Notes: a model not told the origin generated them from the sequence alone. A stretch of DNA of 36,393 bases from an uncultured Muribaculaceae bacterium (GCA_910586475.1 CAJUHM010000024.1:1-36393), one strand, 5' to 3'; positions 8,420-16,446 are shown, numbered from the stretch's first letter. Program-made: numbers and translations.

Positions 8420-8971
8420 TCAATTGTCGTGATCAGGCGAAAGCACCCAGATATCAGGGAGATTTCGGGCGAGACCGTCAAGGTCAAGTCCATAACCGAT
8501 AATGAAATCGGTCGGAATCTCGAAACCGACATAGTCGGGCTTCACAGGGGCCTGAAGTGATTCCGGCTTGAACAGAAGTGTCGCGATACGTATGTCGGCC
8601 GGATTCTTCTTTTTGAGATCACCGACAAGGCGATGTATGGTATTGCCCGTGTCAACGATATCCTCGATAATAATGACAGTCCGGTCGGTGATGTCCTCTG
8701 TCAAACCGATGACCTCCTTGACCACGCCGGTCGAAGATGTCCCTTCATAGCTCTTCAGTCTGATGAAAGTTATTTCCGCTCCAGGCAGATCGACCTCACG
8801 GAAAAGATCGCTTGCAAAAGCAAACGCACCATTGAGCACACAGATGAAAAGCGGGTTCTTTCCTTTGCAGTCTTCGGTGATCTGCGCCCCCAGAACCTTG
8901 ATCCGGTCCTGGATTTTTTCTCTCTCAAGATAGGGCACGAAGGTCAGGCCCTTGTATGTTACCTGTTTCAT
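8420..8971 (-). CDS. hpt: Hypoxanthine phosphoribosyltransferase
   Basis: Purine salvage: joins hypoxanthine (and probably guanine) to PRPP to make IMP/GMP. 183 residues, the usual bacterial length. The PRPP-binding loop is IIEDIVDTGNT (about residues 101-111). FICVLNGAFAFASDL, IRLKSYEGTSSTG (flexible catalytic loop) and the purine-pocket region KPDYVGFEIPTDFIIGYGLD are all family-like. A longer frame begins at 9010, but that would run through the -7 box at 9008-9015, so MKQVTYKG at 8971 is the likely start. It leads the hpt-adk-proCBA run and is divergent from nnr. Confidence 0.95.
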   Translation of the reverse strand: MKQVTYKGLTFVPYLEREKIQDRIKVLGAQITEDCKGKNPLFICVLNGAFAFASDLFREVDLPGAEITFIRLKSYEGTSSTGVVKEVIGLTEDITDRTVIIIEDIVDTGNTIHRLVGDLKKKNPADIRIATLLFKPESLQAPVKPDYVGFEIPTDFIIGYGLDLDGLARNLPDIWVLSPDHDN

Positions 8972-9007
8972 GAGTATGAAAACTCTTTTTTTTGGTTTAT
9001 ATTGGTG

Positions 9008-9015
9008 CAAATTTA
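9008..9015 (-). promoter_or_regulatory. -7 box of hpt
   Basis: TAAATTTG on the minus strand matches TAnnTTTG and lies 36 bp ahead of the hpt ATG. No good -33 TTTG is seen. Confidence 0.55.
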
Positions 9016-9047
9016 CTAAAAATCTCGCTTAGGAAAAAAGATTTTTA

Positions 9048-9055
9048 TAATTTTG
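9048..9055 (+). promoter_or_regulatory. -7 box of nnr
   Basis: TAATTTTG matches the -7 consensus. The nnr ATG is about 100 bp downstream. It lies only 32 bp from the oppositely facing hpt box, so the two promoters are back to back. Confidence 0.5.
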
Positions 9056-9154
9056 TAGAGGATTACAGAACGGCATGCCGAGAGCTGATCTCCGGCCATG
9101 ACCGAGGCTCTGGCCACCAACCCGTTTTCTTCTGAAAAGCCGTCCCCCCTGATT

Positions 9155-10684
9155 ATGAAACTTTTCACAAATGATGACATATGCGCCATTGAGCGCCACA
9201 CATTCCAGTCAGAAGCCATTACCGCGGTGACGCTCATCGAGCGCGTCGGTGAAGCCGCAGCTTCCGAAATCGCGTCACGCTTCCGCCCGTCGCGACGGAT
9301 CGTCGTGTTCGCCGGCCCGGGCAACAATGGGGCTGATGCTCTGATGACAGCCCTGAACCTGTCGATGCTCGGTTTTCGTCCCGTCATTTATCTCTTCAAT
9401 ATCGGCGGGAACGCCCTGAAACCTGACTGCAAGAAATGCCGCGACATTCTGCTGAAAAAGGCACCAAACATTGATCTGAACCAGATTGTCAAGACGTTCA
9501 CCCCTGACCTGTCGGCCAACGATCTGGTCATCGACGGCCTTTTCGGAACGGGTCTGAGAGAACCGCTGACGGGAGGTTTCATGGCACTGGTGCGTTATAT
9601 CAACGAATCAGGGGCAAAAGTCATATCGCTTGACATTCCCAGCGGCATGTTCCCGGAGTGGAACCAAGAGAATCAGGAGCGCAACATGGTCCATGCCGAT
9701 CTGACTCTTGCGGTCCAGTTCCCGAAAATCGCATTCTTTTTCGCCGACAACGCCGAAATCGTCGGACAGTGGAAGATTCTCGACATCGGAATGAGCCGCG
9801 AAGCAACTGAAAACACAAAAACCAACTTCCATCTGATCGAAGAGGGAGAAATCAAGGGATTGCTAAAGAAACGTTCAAACTTCTGCAACAAGGGCGACTT
9901 CGGCTCAGGGCTTCTCGCCGCCGGACGCTACGGAATGGTCGGCGCATCTGTGCTTGCAGCCAAAGGAGCTCTGCGCTCCGGCATCGGCAAACTGACCGTG
10001 TTCGGCCCGCAATGCTCATTCCCCGTCGTTCAGACAGCCGTTCCCGAAGCCCTCTTCGAAAGCGACGATGACAAACTGAGAATTACCGACATCGCTCTCG
10101 ACCACGACTACAGCGCGATTGCTGTCGGACCCGGCATCGGCACAGCCGAAGTAACCGTTGGCGCACTCGAAGCCCTCCTCCAGCATTCGAAAAAAGCCAT
10201 CGTCATCGACGCTGACGCCCTAAACTGCATCGCAGCCCGTCCGACAATACTCGACAAAATACCATTCCTCTCAGTCCTGACTCCCCACAACCACGAATTT
10301 GACCGCATATTCGGAGCACACACATCCGACGAAGCCCGTCTGCTTAAAGCTCTCGAAGTATCGCGCTACTACAACATACTGATCCTGCTCAAGGGCCGCT
10401 ATTCGAAACTTGTGCGCCCTGACGGGAAAGTCTATATCAACAGCTCCGGTTCGCCTGCTCTCGCCACAGCCGGGTCCGGCGATGTTCTGACCGGAATCAT
10501 CCTTTCGCTCATGGCACAGGGCTACAAACCGGAAGTTAGCGCCATCATGGCTGCATATATCCACGGACGCGCAGGTGAGATCGCAGGCGCTGACCACGGA
10601 ATCTACGGAACCATAGCCTCCGACATTGCCGAAGCCACCGGCGACGCAATCCACCAGATCATGTCGCATGACAATAATTTCTAA
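9155..10684 (+). CDS. nnr: Bifunctional NAD(P)H-hydrate repair enzyme (epimerase + ADP-dependent dehydratase)
   Basis: Repairs hydrated NADH/NADPH. The N-terminal half (about residues 1-215) epimerises R-NAD(P)HX to the S form. The C-terminal half dehydrates S-NAD(P)HX using ADP. 509 residues, standard for the fused form. The epimerase part shows the AGPGNNGADAL loop (most relatives have NNGGD, so this is a Gly-to-Ala variant) and DGLFGTGL. The dehydratase part shows GDFGSGLLAAG, AVGPGIG, VIDADALN, LTPHNHEFDRIFG and the kinase-like TAGSGDVLTGII. The frame opens at 9098, but MKLFTNDDICAIE at 9155 fits the family start. The next gene follows after 36 bp. Confidence 0.95.
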   Translation: MKLFTNDDICAIERHTFQSEAITAVTLIERVGEAAASEIASRFRPSRRIVVFAGPGNNGADALMTALNLSMLGFRPVIYLFNIGGNALKPDCKKCRDILLKKAPNIDLNQIVKTFTPDLSANDLVIDGLFGTGLREPLTGGFMALVRYINESGAKVISLDIPSGMFPEWNQENQERNMVHADLTLAVQFPKIAFFFADNAEIVGQWKILDIGMSREATENTKTNFHLIEEGEIKGLLKKRSNFCNKGDFGSGLLAAGRYGMVGASVLAAKGALRSGIGKLTVFGPQCSFPVVQTAVPEALFESDDDKLRITDIALDHDYSAIAVGPGIGTAEVTVGALEALLQHSKKAIVIDADALNCIAARPTILDKIPFLSVLTPHNHEFDRIFGAHTSDEARLLKALEVSRYYNILILLKGRYSKLVRPDGKVYINSSGSPALATAGSGDVLTGIILSLMAQGYKPEVSAIMAAYIHGRAGEIAGADHGIYGTIASDIAEATGDAIHQIMSHDNNF

Positions 10685-10720
10685 CAAGATCCTCACCCTG
10701 ACAGACCAAAAAAATCAGCA

Positions 10721-11800
10721 ATGAAACGCATTTCAGCAGCTTTTCTAATCATCGCGGCGGCTCTTCCGCTTGGCGCTCAGACAACACAGAAACTTCAGGC
10801 GGGAAAGCCCAACGAATACGCACTGATCTATTCCCTCCCGACCACCACACTAGACATCACCCTCGAAGCGGAAAAAACAGTCAGGACTCCCGGCGAATTT
10901 TTCCGCTATGCAAAAAAATATCTCGGCGTCGACCCGATCACAGAACCCTCAAGTAGCTACGAACTGAAATCCGTCATCGTCAACCCGAGAGGCATCACCG
11001 ACCCCGAAGAGCGCTATCAGGTCCAGTTCAAATCCGGATCAACGCCGTTCATGATGATCGACGGCCAGAACGTGCCTCTTAGCGTAAACTATCCCGACGT
11101 GTCTCTACCCGAGCCTCCGGGGCTACCGGCTCCGCGCGAAGCCAAGCCGACAATTCTTGAGATGCCGGTTGCAAAACAGGCCGTCACCGCCGAAATGCTC
11201 CAGAGTCCGTCGTCGGCCAAACGCGCCGAACTCGCTGCCGCCCGCATCTATGAATTGCGTGAGACCCGTTCAGACATTCTCTCCGGCAATGCCGACAACA
11301 TGCCGGCCGACGGACAGGCAATGCAGCTTGTGCTCGACAATCTTGCCGCCCAGGAAGAAGCCCTGACAGCCATGTTCCTTGGAACCGTCTCCACTTCGAC
11401 CGATGTCGAAACGTTCAGTTTCACTCCCGGTGAGACCAATCCACGTCAGATAATTGCCCGTCTGTCGATGACCGACGGCTTCGTCGACAGCGACAATCTC
11501 TCCGGTGCTCCGATCTATCTTGATGTGACAGTTTCAGAGCGCGGAACCCTACCGAAAACAGAAAAGGGTGAAGAGAAGCGCTTCCCGAAAGGCGGACTTG
11601 CCTACCGCATTCCCGGAAAAGCAAAAGCAACTGTCACCTATAACGGCAAACGCCTTGCCGACCGCACGGTCGACGTTGCGCAGTACGGCATTGTTTTCGG
11701 AATCGACCCGAACCTGTTCACCGACAAGAAAGCACCCGCTTATGTCATTTTCAATCCCTCGACCGGCGCAATCTCCGAGATCGGCACACTGACTGAATAA
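10721..11800 (+). CDS. DUF4831-family exported protein
   Basis: 359 residues. A signal peptide covers residues 1-18 (MKRISAAFLIIAAALPLGA|Q). The mature part resembles DUF4831 proteins of Bacteroidota: an early 'YSLPTTTLDITLEAEKT' segment, 'FFRYAKKYLGV', 'YELKSVIVNPRGITDPEERYQVQF', and a middle helical stretch with ARIYELRETRSDILSGNADNMPADGQAMQLVLDNLAAQEEAL. The function of the family is unknown to me. The sequence suggests a periplasmic or outer-membrane-facing protein. It follows nnr by 36 bp and probably shares its transcript. A strong hairpin closes the unit. Confidence 0.75.
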   Translation: MKRISAAFLIIAAALPLGAQTTQKLQAGKPNEYALIYSLPTTTLDITLEAEKTVRTPGEFFRYAKKYLGVDPITEPSSSYELKSVIVNPRGITDPEERYQVQFKSGSTPFMMIDGQNVPLSVNYPDVSLPEPPGLPAPREAKPTILEMPVAKQAVTAEMLQSPSSAKRAELAAARIYELRETRSDILSGNADNMPADGQAMQLVLDNLAAQEEALTAMFLGTVSTSTDVETFSFTPGETNPRQIIARLSMTDGFVDSDNLSGAPIYLDVTVSERGTLPKTEKGEEKRFPKGGLAYRIPGKAKATVTYNGKRLADRTVDVAQYGIVFGIDPNLFTDKKAPAYVIFNPSTGAISEIGTLTE

Positions 11801-11827
11801 CATCATCCCCCTACATTCCGTATAGCA

Positions 11828-11860
11828 GAAAGGGTTTCGGCTGGATGCCGAAACCCTTTC
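11828..11860 (+). terminator. Terminator after the DUF4831 gene
   Basis: A perfect 14-bp inverted repeat, GAAAGGGTTTCGGC (11828-11841) with GCCGAAACCCTTTC (11847-11860), and a 5-nt loop. The T-tract is weak. It lies between convergent genes and may serve both strands. Confidence 0.8.
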
Positions 11861-11886
11861 CTGATTTGATCTTATATAAACCTAAA

Positions 11887-11938
11887 AATTCACAGGCTCA
11901 TGAGATAGCCGTGTGCGTTCGAGACCGGTTTGTGAATT
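11887..11938 (-). terminator. Possible 3' structure of the GYF-TM2 gene
   Basis: AATTCACA (11887-11894) and TGTGAATT (11931-11938) form 8-bp arms around a 36-nt insert. On the minus strand the structure ends in five T. It begins 18 bp past the stop of the TM2 gene. Confidence 0.4.
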
Positions 11939-11956
11939 CCGGCCAGTAATCGTTGA

Positions 11957-12379
11957 TCAGAACACGGGGAATGTCGAAGTCGAATCGACAAACTTGCGGC
12001 GCCAATCCGCGTCGCTCATACAGAGAATCATAATTCCCTGAACGAAATTGACCAGAGACCACAAGCCGCAGGTGCAGAGCGAAAGAGCTATATTGATTAA
12101 ACCGGCAGCAGTCTTGCCGATCAGAAAATACTGAAGGCCAAGACCTCCGACAAGAATGGCGAGCACTCCGCAGACAACTCTCTTAGAATCCGCCTCTGAG
12201 GTTGCGCATGCTGATGCCTGTCCGTTGCAAAGTTCCATAAGTTCGGGATAGGTGTAGAGCGCGCGCCAATCGCCGCCGTCGGCGCTGACCATCGTCTGGG
12301 GAGTCAGGGGATAGGCAGCAAGCTGCTCTTTGTTCATCGGACCGACTGTCTGTCCGTTAAACTGAATATAATACATCAT
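11957..12379 (-). CDS. GYF-like + TM2 domain membrane protein
   Basis: 140 residues. The first 50 residues form a GYF_2-like module (YYIQFNGQTVGPMNKEQL...ADGGDWRALYTYPELMEL), thought to bind peptides. The second half is a TM2 domain: two hydrophobic helices (VVCGVLAILVGGLGLQYFLIG and INIALSLCTCGLWSLVNFVQGIMIL) joined by the short turn KTAAG, with a 'LGLQYFLIGK' segment in place of the usual GxHxFYLG. The role of these small proteins is unknown. The module is shared with the upstream neighbour (12418-13029), which ends only 38 bp before this start, so the pair is probably co-transcribed. Two ATG codons stand in tandem at 12379 and 12376. Confidence 0.8.
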   Translation of the reverse strand: MMYYIQFNGQTVGPMNKEQLAAYPLTPQTMVSADGGDWRALYTYPELMELCNGQASACATSEADSKRVVCGVLAILVGGLGLQYFLIGKTAAGLINIALSLCTCGLWSLVNFVQGIMILCMSDADWRRKFVDSTSTFPVF

Positions 12380-12395
12380 ACCTGTTAGGTTTTTT

Positions 12396-12423
12396 GTTAT
12401 TTGTTATTCGTTATTCGTTATTG
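12396..12423. repeat. Four tandem GTTATTN heptamers
   Basis: GTTATTT, GTTATTC, GTTATTC and GTTATTG stand head to tail. The block covers the stop codon of the DUF805 gene (12418-12420) and the leader of the TM2 gene. A seven-base unit in coding DNA shifts frame when copy number changes. Confidence 0.8.
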
Positions 12424-13029
12424 CTGATTAGGCACAGGACCATATTCATTGCTCTGCTCTTTCGATGGCTGGCAATACCATACCAGAAGGATAATCGAAC
12501 CGATACAGCAGAGTAAGTTCAGCAGATAGAACCATCCGGAATGGCCTGTGTCATGCAGACGACGCACCGAAACTGCAAGTGTCGGCAAGAGGAAGAACAG
12601 ATTGACTACGCCGGTAAAGCTATATAAACCTATCGGAAGATCTGCAATATCTCCGCTAAGGGCGAATTGCACCAGGTCATTGCCCCAGATCCCCTGACCC
12701 ACACCGGCCGTTATGAAGCTAATGATGTAGGTGAACAGCACCCACCACCAGAACTCCGAGCGCGATGCACGACCGGAGAAAGTCGCATACTTGCTGAATC
12801 CGATCTTAATTGCTTCAAGAAACGACACCTGACGCTGCTCCGCCATATACTGCGGGGGGACACCAGCGCCACGCGAAAGAAGCTCCATCAGTTCGGGATA
12901 GGTGTAGAGCGGACGCCAGTCGCCGCCATCAGCACTGACCATCGTGTCACGGTTAACCCCATAGGCGAACATCTGTTCGCGATTCATCGGGCCTGTCACC
13001 TGACCGTTGTACATTATGTAATAAACCAT
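12418..13029 (-). CDS. GYF-like + DUF805 membrane protein
   Basis: 203 residues. The N-terminal GYF_2-like module (YYIMYNGQVTGPMNREQM...ADGGDWRPLYTYPELMEL) is followed by a DUF805 domain. That domain has the typical entry segment FSKYATFSGRASRSEFWWWVLF, about four membrane helices, and the signature VRRLHDTGHSGWFYLLNLL. DUF805 proteins are inner-membrane proteins of unknown function. The GYF-like part is very similar to that of the next gene, pointing to local duplication of the module. It has its own -7 box at 13074-13081 (minus). The ATG at 13029 directly precedes the module. Confidence 0.85.
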   Translation of the reverse strand: MVYYIMYNGQVTGPMNREQMFAYGVNRDTMVSADGGDWRPLYTYPELMELLSRGAGVPPQYMAEQRQVSFLEAIKIGFSKYATFSGRASRSEFWWWVLFTYIISFITAGVGQGIWGNDLVQFALSGDIADLPIGLYSFTGVVNLFFLLPTLAVSVRRLHDTGHSGWFYLLNLLCCIGSIILLVWYCQPSKEQSNEYGPVPNQQ

Positions 13030-13073
13030 AGCAATAAATATTTATAAATGTTATAATTCTTAAGATATTGCCC

Positions 13074-13081
13074 CAAAGGTA
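13074..13081 (-). promoter_or_regulatory. -7 box of the DUF805-TM2 pair
   Basis: TACCTTTG on the minus strand matches TAnnTTTG, 44 bp ahead of the DUF805 ATG. The expected -33 region falls inside the terminator hairpin of the upstream gene. Confidence 0.55.
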
Positions 13082-13082
13082 T

Positions 13083-13123
13083 AAAAAAATCCGCATACAC
13101 AATCACTGCACGCGGATTTTTTT
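13083..13123 (-). terminator. Terminator of the outer-membrane barrel gene
   Basis: AAAAAAATCCGC (13083-13094) pairs with GCGGATTTTTTT (13112-13123). Read on the minus strand it starts 22 bp past the stop at 13146 and ends in seven T. Confidence 0.7.
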
Positions 13124-13145
13124 ATTCAGTCGATCAGACTGGAGC

Positions 13146-15956
13146 TTACATCGGCCTGCGTCCACCGGGGCCACCATGCATACCGGGTCCCATCCGGCCA
13201 CTGCGCGAAGAAGGCTCGTTGCCTTTTCCGAATGTATTGAACCGGTAGCTGACAGTGAACATGAAATAGCGGGTCAGATCATTGTAAGCTATATCGTCGA
13301 TATAGTTGGCCGAGGTTTTACGTTGAATATTTGATTTCTGTTGCAGGAGATCATAAGCCTTGAGCGAAAAAGTCAGCGACTTGTCGCGGAGCACCTGATA
13401 GGAAACAGACGCGTTCCACATCCATTCGTTCTTGTCGTAGCCTGAAGAATAACCGCGAGTGCCGGTGTAATTGAGATCAGAATTCAGGATAATGCCGATC
13501 GGCGTATAATAGTAGGCCGAGAAATTTCCGCCATAATTATGTACCGTCATGTTGCTACTGGTCTGGAGTGTGTTGGAGATATTCTGAATGGAATAGCGCG
13601 GTCTCAGTTCAAACTCCAGATTATCGGGGCGGAATGCGATCGATGGCATAAAATTGACTGAAACCGAGAAACTGCGGTTTCGGTTTCCATTATTGAACCC
13701 GATCTGCTGGTTGAACATCGTGAAGACATGAGCAGAAAGCTGCCACGCCTTGTTGCGCAGCGGTTGAGACATCATTGCCATGAGACGTCCGCCCCACACA
13801 CCGTTGACATTCTGATAGGTCGTGGTAGCCCCGCCGGTCTGCGAGTCATAGGTCGTGCGTGAGACGATGCTGTTCTGCGTTGCCGAGAAATCACCCATCA
13901 CCATGACCGAACGCTGCGACCCCATGTTGAAACCCTGGTATCTCAGACGGAGATAGTGGGTGAACGACGGATCGAGATTCGGATTACCGACAACTATGTT
14001 CATCGGATTGGAAAGGTCGGCGACCGGCTGCAATTGTGTCATGGACGGTTGCGATGAACGCCCCATGTAGTTGAGCTGCACGGAACTGCTTTTGCCCATC
14101 TTGTAGCGGTAGCGTAGAAACGGAGCGTAGTTCCAGACCCAGCGTGTCGGGATGCTCTTGGCATCAGTAATCAGATTCTCACTTCTCGACATCGACGGAA
14201 CAAATGAGATTCCCGCATCAAGATTGTGGGAGCTCGAGACATGCTTGTAGCCGACCCTGATGTCCTGCGTCATGAAATCGTTTCTGAACCGGTTGGAAAG
14301 CGAGTCATTGAGAATTTCAGTCGTATAATCGATTTCAGGAACGAGACCGGGCAAGGTTTCGTCGGGAGCAATGACCGGATGGTCATAGACGAGCTTGTCC
14401 GTATTGTTCCAGCGGTACTGCGCACGGTAGGCAAACGTCAGGAAATTTCCTTTTTTGGGGTCGCCGAGAGGCTCTGTCCAGGTCAGACGGCCTGAGGCCA
14501 TATCGCTCCACGTATGATTATCCTCAAACTGGTCGTAGACATCGATCGAATCGTTGAACAGATAGAAGAGCGAACGCGAATAGGCGTCGGTATATTCCCT
14601 CACATTCGAATGTCTATAGCGGAGATTGACCGAGAATGACCGTCCCGGCTTATTTCTGAAATTATGGGAGTAGATCAGCGAGCCCCCGAATTCAAACGAA
14701 GTTCCGCGCGAGGCCTCGCGGTTGAAAGTATTGCTGACACGGGTGCGCAACGGATCGCCCGCCATGACAAGCGTTGAGTCCATCGAATTCGACAGATTCC
14801 GGTTGAACGATATATTAGGGCGGAAATCAAGCGTATTGAAAGAGTCGGGACGCCATTCCACACGGAAATCTGCTCTGACATTGTGGCCGCGGTCACGGGT
14901 ATCCTTCCATATGTTTGAAAACGACACAGAGTCGGCAAACAGACGCTCCCGATTTGTTGTCTGGATGCTTTTTCGGTCGGTGTGGCTGTACATGACATCT
15001 CCGCCGACTCGAAACTTCTCGCCTTTGCCGACATTGAAATTGACCCCGAACGCCTGTGAGGTATTGATGCCGTTAGTTCCGCCGAACCGCCGGAATCTGC
15101 CACCGTTGCTGTCTGTAAAGCCAAGCTCGTTGATGTTGTTGAAATTGCCGAGAAGCGTGATCTGATTGTCATCCCAGAAGCGGTTCACGTTAAACGACCC
15201 TGTGTAGCGGCTATCTGTTCCATATCCGCCCTCGATAGTTCCGAAATAGCCGTTTTTCATTCCCGGCTTGACTGTCAGGTTGATGACTGTCTCATCCTCG
15301 CCGTCGTCAACGCCGGTCAGACGCGCCAGATCGCTTTTGCGGTCTACTACCTGAAGCTTCTCGATCATGTTGACCGGAAGGTTTTTCGATGCCACTTTCG
15401 GGTCATCGCTGAAAAATTCCTTTCCGTCGATAAGGATCTTCGTGACCTCTTTGCCGTTGGCTGTGATCTTGCCGTCGCTGTCCACCTCGACTCCGGGCAG
15501 ACGCTTGAGAAGATCCTCGACAACGGCATTCGGCTGCGTTTTATATGTGTCGGCATTATACTCGATCGTGTCCTCCATGACCTTGATCGGAGTCTTGACG
15601 CCTGTCACTCTAACCTCTCCGAGCATAATCGTGTTCGATCCGAGAACGATGGGCTCAATCTGGAGATCCGCTTTTTTCACATCGGCCTGAGTGTAATTAT
15701 CGTTATATCCCAGATACCGGGTCTGGACAAGGTACCGGCCCGCTTTCACATCGGGTAGGGAATAAGTTCCGTCGACATCAGTGACCGTTCCGGTCACAAA
15801 AGAGGAGTCGCGGGCTGAGAGCAAACGGATACTCGCGCCTGTCACCGGCTCACCGTCGTTGTCAAGCACTTTCCCGCGGATTGCCATCGAATAGGCAGTA
15901 GCAGAGACTGCTGCGAGAACAGCAACAATAAATAATTTCCTTAAAGACGTTTGCAT
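13146..15956 (-). CDS. Outer-membrane beta-barrel protein (TonB-receptor-like, OMP_b-brl_3 type)
   Basis: 936 residues. A signal peptide at about residues 1-24 is followed by a carboxypeptidase-regulatory-like domain (IRGKVLDNDGEPVTGASIRL... to about residue 90). Next comes a plug-like segment with TPIKVMEDTIEYNADTYKTQPNAVVEDLLKRLPGVEVDSDG, typical of this family. The remaining 700 residues alternate aromatic and polar residues as in a large beta-barrel. The tail is rich in Gly, Met, Arg and Pro (RMGPGMHGGPGGRRPM). No TonB box is obvious and there is no SusD partner, so substrate uptake is uncertain. The protein may instead act in secretion or surface structure. The frame opens at 16004, but MQTSLRKLFIVAV at 15956 starts the signal peptide. 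Confidence 0.85.
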   Translation of the reverse strand: MQTSLRKLFIVAVLAAVSATAYSMAIRGKVLDNDGEPVTGASIRLLSARDSSFVTGTVTDVDGTYSLPDVKAGRYLVQTRYLGYNDNYTQADVKKADLQIEPIVLGSNTIMLGEVRVTGVKTPIKVMEDTIEYNADTYKTQPNAVVEDLLKRLPGVEVDSDGKITANGKEVTKILIDGKEFFSDDPKVASKNLPVNMIEKLQVVDRKSDLARLTGVDDGEDETVINLTVKPGMKNGYFGTIEGGYGTDSRYTGSFNVNRFWDDNQITLLGNFNNINELGFTDSNGGRFRRFGGTNGINTSQAFGVNFNVGKGEKFRVGGDVMYSHTDRKSIQTTNRERLFADSVSFSNIWKDTRDRGHNVRADFRVEWRPDSFNTLDFRPNISFNRNLSNSMDSTLVMAGDPLRTRVSNTFNREASRGTSFEFGGSLIYSHNFRNKPGRSFSVNLRYRHSNVREYTDAYSRSLFYLFNDSIDVYDQFEDNHTWSDMASGRLTWTEPLGDPKKGNFLTFAYRAQYRWNNTDKLVYDHPVIAPDETLPGLVPEIDYTTEILNDSLSNRFRNDFMTQDIRVGYKHVSSSHNLDAGISFVPSMSRSENLITDAKSIPTRWVWNYAPFLRYRYKMGKSSSVQLNYMGRSSQPSMTQLQPVADLSNPMNIVVGNPNLDPSFTHYLRLRYQGFNMGSQRSVMVMGDFSATQNSIVSRTTYDSQTGGATTTYQNVNGVWGGRLMAMMSQPLRNKAWQLSAHVFTMFNQQIGFNNGNRNRSFSVSVNFMPSIAFRPDNLEFELRPRYSIQNISNTLQTSSNMTVHNYGGNFSAYYYTPIGIILNSDLNYTGTRGYSSGYDKNEWMWNASVSYQVLRDKSLTFSLKAYDLLQQKSNIQRKTSANYIDDIAYNDLTRYFMFTVSYRFNTFGKGNEPSSRSGRMGPGMHGGPGGRRPM

Positions 15957-16216
15957 TGAAATAATTAATGTAGGTCCGGAAGACTCGTCGCCGAGTGTCT
16001 CCATCTCCGGAATTATGTGGAATTAATAAAAATCAGAGACTGCCTGGGTTTAACACGGATAAAAAAGCTTAGCCCAAACATCTCTTACAGTATAAAAGAC
16101 ACATTTAACTTAATATGGTTTAATCAACCTCAATTATTTTTACATCATGAGGGGCCTCGCGTCATTTTTTTGCCGTCTGATGAGAACTTTAAGTCTCTCC
16201 GGATTGTCTTATAATC

Positions 16217-16237
16217 AAGAAACTGTTTAAAGTTAAT
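16217..16237 (-). repeat. Recurrent motif, copy 2
   Basis: On the minus strand ATTAACTTTAAACAG is followed by TTTCTT. Fifteen consecutive bases (TTTAAACAGTTTCTT) equal the copy at 28355-28379. It faces the barrel gene, 260 bp from its start. Confidence 0.55.
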
Positions 16238-16338
16238 AACAATATAATGAATCTTGTGGATTGATTTAGATCTTTTATGGTTGTCTTCACCGAACCTCAT
16301 CGGTCACATAGCCCGCCGTACACCCTGAGTCGACTCGC

Positions 16339-16361
16339 AAAAAGTCCTCAAAAAAGTCCTC
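16339..16361 (+). repeat. Tandem AAAAAGTCCTC 11-mer
   Basis: AAAAAGTCCTC occurs at 16339-16349 and again at 16351-16361, a 12-bp period, just upstream of the recurrent motif of the lipoprotein gene. Possible tandem protein-binding site. Confidence 0.6.
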
Positions 16362-16377
16362 TCCCAATGAACCTCAT

Positions 16378-16396
16378 AATTAAATTTAAATAGTTT
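16378..16396 (+). repeat. Recurrent motif, copy 3
   Basis: AATTAAATTTAAATAGTTT differs from the copy at 28357-28375 at two of 19 positions (both C to T). It faces the lipoprotein gene, 50 bp from its ATG. Confidence 0.6.
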
Positions 16397-16410
16397 ATAT
16401 GAGAATCACG

Positions 16411-16429
16411 GAGGCTGCCCGACAGCCTC
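16411..16429 (+). promoter_or_regulatory. Leader hairpin of the proline-rich lipoprotein gene
   Basis: GAGGCTG-CCCGA-CAGCCTC, a perfect 7-bp GC-rich stem, ends 17 bp before the ATG at 16447. There is no T-tract, so a role in translation or mRNA stability is more likely than termination. Confidence 0.5.
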
Positions 16430-16446
16430 ATTAATCTGAAAAAGTT

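Larger units (their letters stand above)
15957..16446. promoter_or_regulatory. Divergent region between the barrel protein and the proline-rich lipoprotein
   Basis: 490 AT-rich bases with no convincing gene. It holds two copies of the recurrent TAAATTTAAA motif, one facing each gene (16217-16237 minus, 16378-16396 plus), a tandem 11-mer at 16339-16361, and a leader hairpin at 16411-16429. No full TTTG/TAnnTTTG promoter was seen in either direction. Confidence 0.55.

Noticed and set aside
11908..11945. tRNA-like T-loop (GTTCGAGAC)
   Set aside because: No matching T-stem, anticodon arm or acceptor stem around it.
16017..16214. Open frame of 65 codons between the barrel gene and the lipoprotein gene
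   Set aside because: AT-rich, with no signal or motif and no coding-like third-position bias.
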